Source: CAWKAV01 sp963847735 (lineage in GTDB: Bacteria; Desulfobacterota; Desulfuromonadia; Desulfuromonadales; BM103). Taken from it: a stretch of DNA of 64,000 nucleotides. Numbering within the stretch: position 1 is the stretch's first letter; every line of letters starts with the position of its first letter. The stretch spans positions 55,809-119,808 of the forward strand of contig CAWKAV010000017.1 in assembly GCA_963847735.1 (NCBI GenBank), written 5' to 3'. A program made the translations under genes and the position numbers. A model generated the notes under the pieces. It had not been told where the DNA came from, ran no database searches, and saw only the letters and a program-made list of their open reading frames with translations. This document shows, piece by piece, positions 63,370 through 64,000 of the stretch.

Positions 63370-64000
63370 TTACCGGTTCACTATAGCGGTGAGTTCAGTG
63401 TCCATAAAAAATGCTCTCCAGTAATACTGCTCATCAACAATATTCGAACGAAATTGACGACTGTGGGAGTAATGTTTCTCGTTATACGTAGATAGAGACA
63501 AGTCTCTGGAGCCTTTTTGGTACAGAGTAGCTACCTCAGCAATAAATGACGGGGGAGCATACACGGCACCAAGAGCTCTGGTTCTTGATTCGGCACAGAA
63601 TGAAAAAATTTCATGGCTGTTTTCCGGGAATGTGAGCTGGTGCTTGAACGTTTTGTCAACATCTTCAGCACTGGCCCGAGTCTGATAAAACCCTAACTCG
63701 GGCAGCTGCGGTGGGAAAGTTTCTGTATCACCCTGATATCCATAATTCAATGTATCATCGGGCTTCATACTGTTATTTGTCTCCCATCGTGGCGATAATT
63801 TAGTGTCGCCCGTTAAAGCAAAATCTTTGATATTAAAGTAACTAACCAACACCCCTACCTGATCAACAACACGACTAAGAAAAGGATGCATATCAGGATC
63901 TTCAGGATATGCTCCAATGACTTCTGGAGTTTCTATTGTAAAACTGTTCAAAGGAGGTGAAATATTTTGCGGGTTCGACTCATAAAAACTGGACGACAAC
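63370..64000 (-). CDS. unrecognised protein, C-terminal part, cut by the window edge
   Basis: At least 209 residues are visible; the frame is open to the right edge and no convincing start lies inside, so this is the C-terminal end of a larger protein. Segments such as VGVLVSYFNIKDFALTGDTK, RWETNNSMKPDDTLNYGYQG and HEIFSFCAESRTRALGAVY have a regular look, but I could not assign a family; a secreted alpha/beta-hydrolase-like protein is one guess. It is the promoter-proximal visible gene of the coupled three-gene operon. Confidence 0.6.
   Translation of the reverse strand, partial: LSSSFYESNPQNISPPLNSFTIETPEVIGAYPEDPDMHPFLSRVVDQVGVLVSYFNIKDFALTGDTKLSPRWETNNSMKPDDTLNYGYQGDTETFPPQLPELGFYQTRASAEDVDKTFKHQLTFPENSHEIFSFCAESRTRALGAVYAPPSFIAEVATLYQKGSRDLSLSTYNEKHYSHSRQFRSNIVDEQYYWRAFFMDTELTAIVNR

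Overview
The window looks like chromosome from a Gram-negative deltaproteobacterium of the Desulfuromonas/Geobacter/Pelobacter type (Desulfuromonadota). This is inferred from family resemblance: LptE-HolA beside LeuS, a chemosensory cluster with HEAT-repeat and DUF4388 proteins, and an exopolysaccharide locus next to PEP-CTERM proteins with sigma-54-like promoters. No rRNA, tRNA, CRISPR array, insertion sequence or integrase was seen. Nearly all genes lie on the minus strand; only the two PEP-CTERM genes near 60 kb are on the plus strand.

Layout, left to right (genes read right to left). 1-3.5 kb: housekeeping genes holA (cut by the window edge), lptE (broken 3' end), leuS and infA. 3.6-16.8 kb: a compact chemosensory operon with one CheA, two CheW, CheB, CheR, two CheY, a third single-domain receiver, a GAF coiled-coil protein, a HEAT-repeat protein, a zinc-ribbon/receiver protein, an ExeA-like ATPase and a DUF4388/receiver protein, but no methyl-accepting receptor. 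17-18.3 kb: der. 18.4-24.7 kb: nucleotide-sugar genes (4-epimerase, algC, manC, fcl, gmd) giving GDP-mannose and GDP-L-fucose. 24.8-29.7 kb: sulfate activation (cysQ, cysNC, cysD and a DUF2061/APS-kinase-like protein). 29.9-47.8 kb: a WecA-like initiating transferase, many GT2 and GT4 glycosyltransferases, a YdjC deacetylase, methyltransferases, an acetyltransferase and a polymerase-like membrane protein. 47.9-59.4 kb: export and regulation (wzt, wzm, cpsB phosphatase, a four-helix-bundle protein, two tandem Wzc-type tyrosine kinases, wza, a UDP-sugar dehydrogenase). 59.6-61.6 kb: two PEP-CTERM proteins with duplicated regulatory regions. 62-64 kb: a translationally coupled operon of three unrecognised genes, at least two of them with signal peptides.

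Together 18-59 kb reads as one large surface-polysaccharide locus making a fucose- and uronate-containing, possibly sulfated, polymer, exported through Wza/Wzc and/or the Wzm/Wzt ABC transporter. The PEP-CTERM proteins are likely envelope partners of that matrix, although no exosortase is in the window.

Two window-wide features matter to a reader. First, about 20 single-base frameshifts break otherwise well-conserved genes (lptE, a GT4, a formyltransferase-like gene, fkbM, the four-helix-bundle gene, both wzc genes, one PEP-CTERM gene). Their pattern, including a homopolymer run and an essential gene, suggests assembly indels more than real decay. Second, several families of short low-complexity repeats are scattered through 19-55 kb only, lying between genes and also in frame inside at least six polysaccharide genes.
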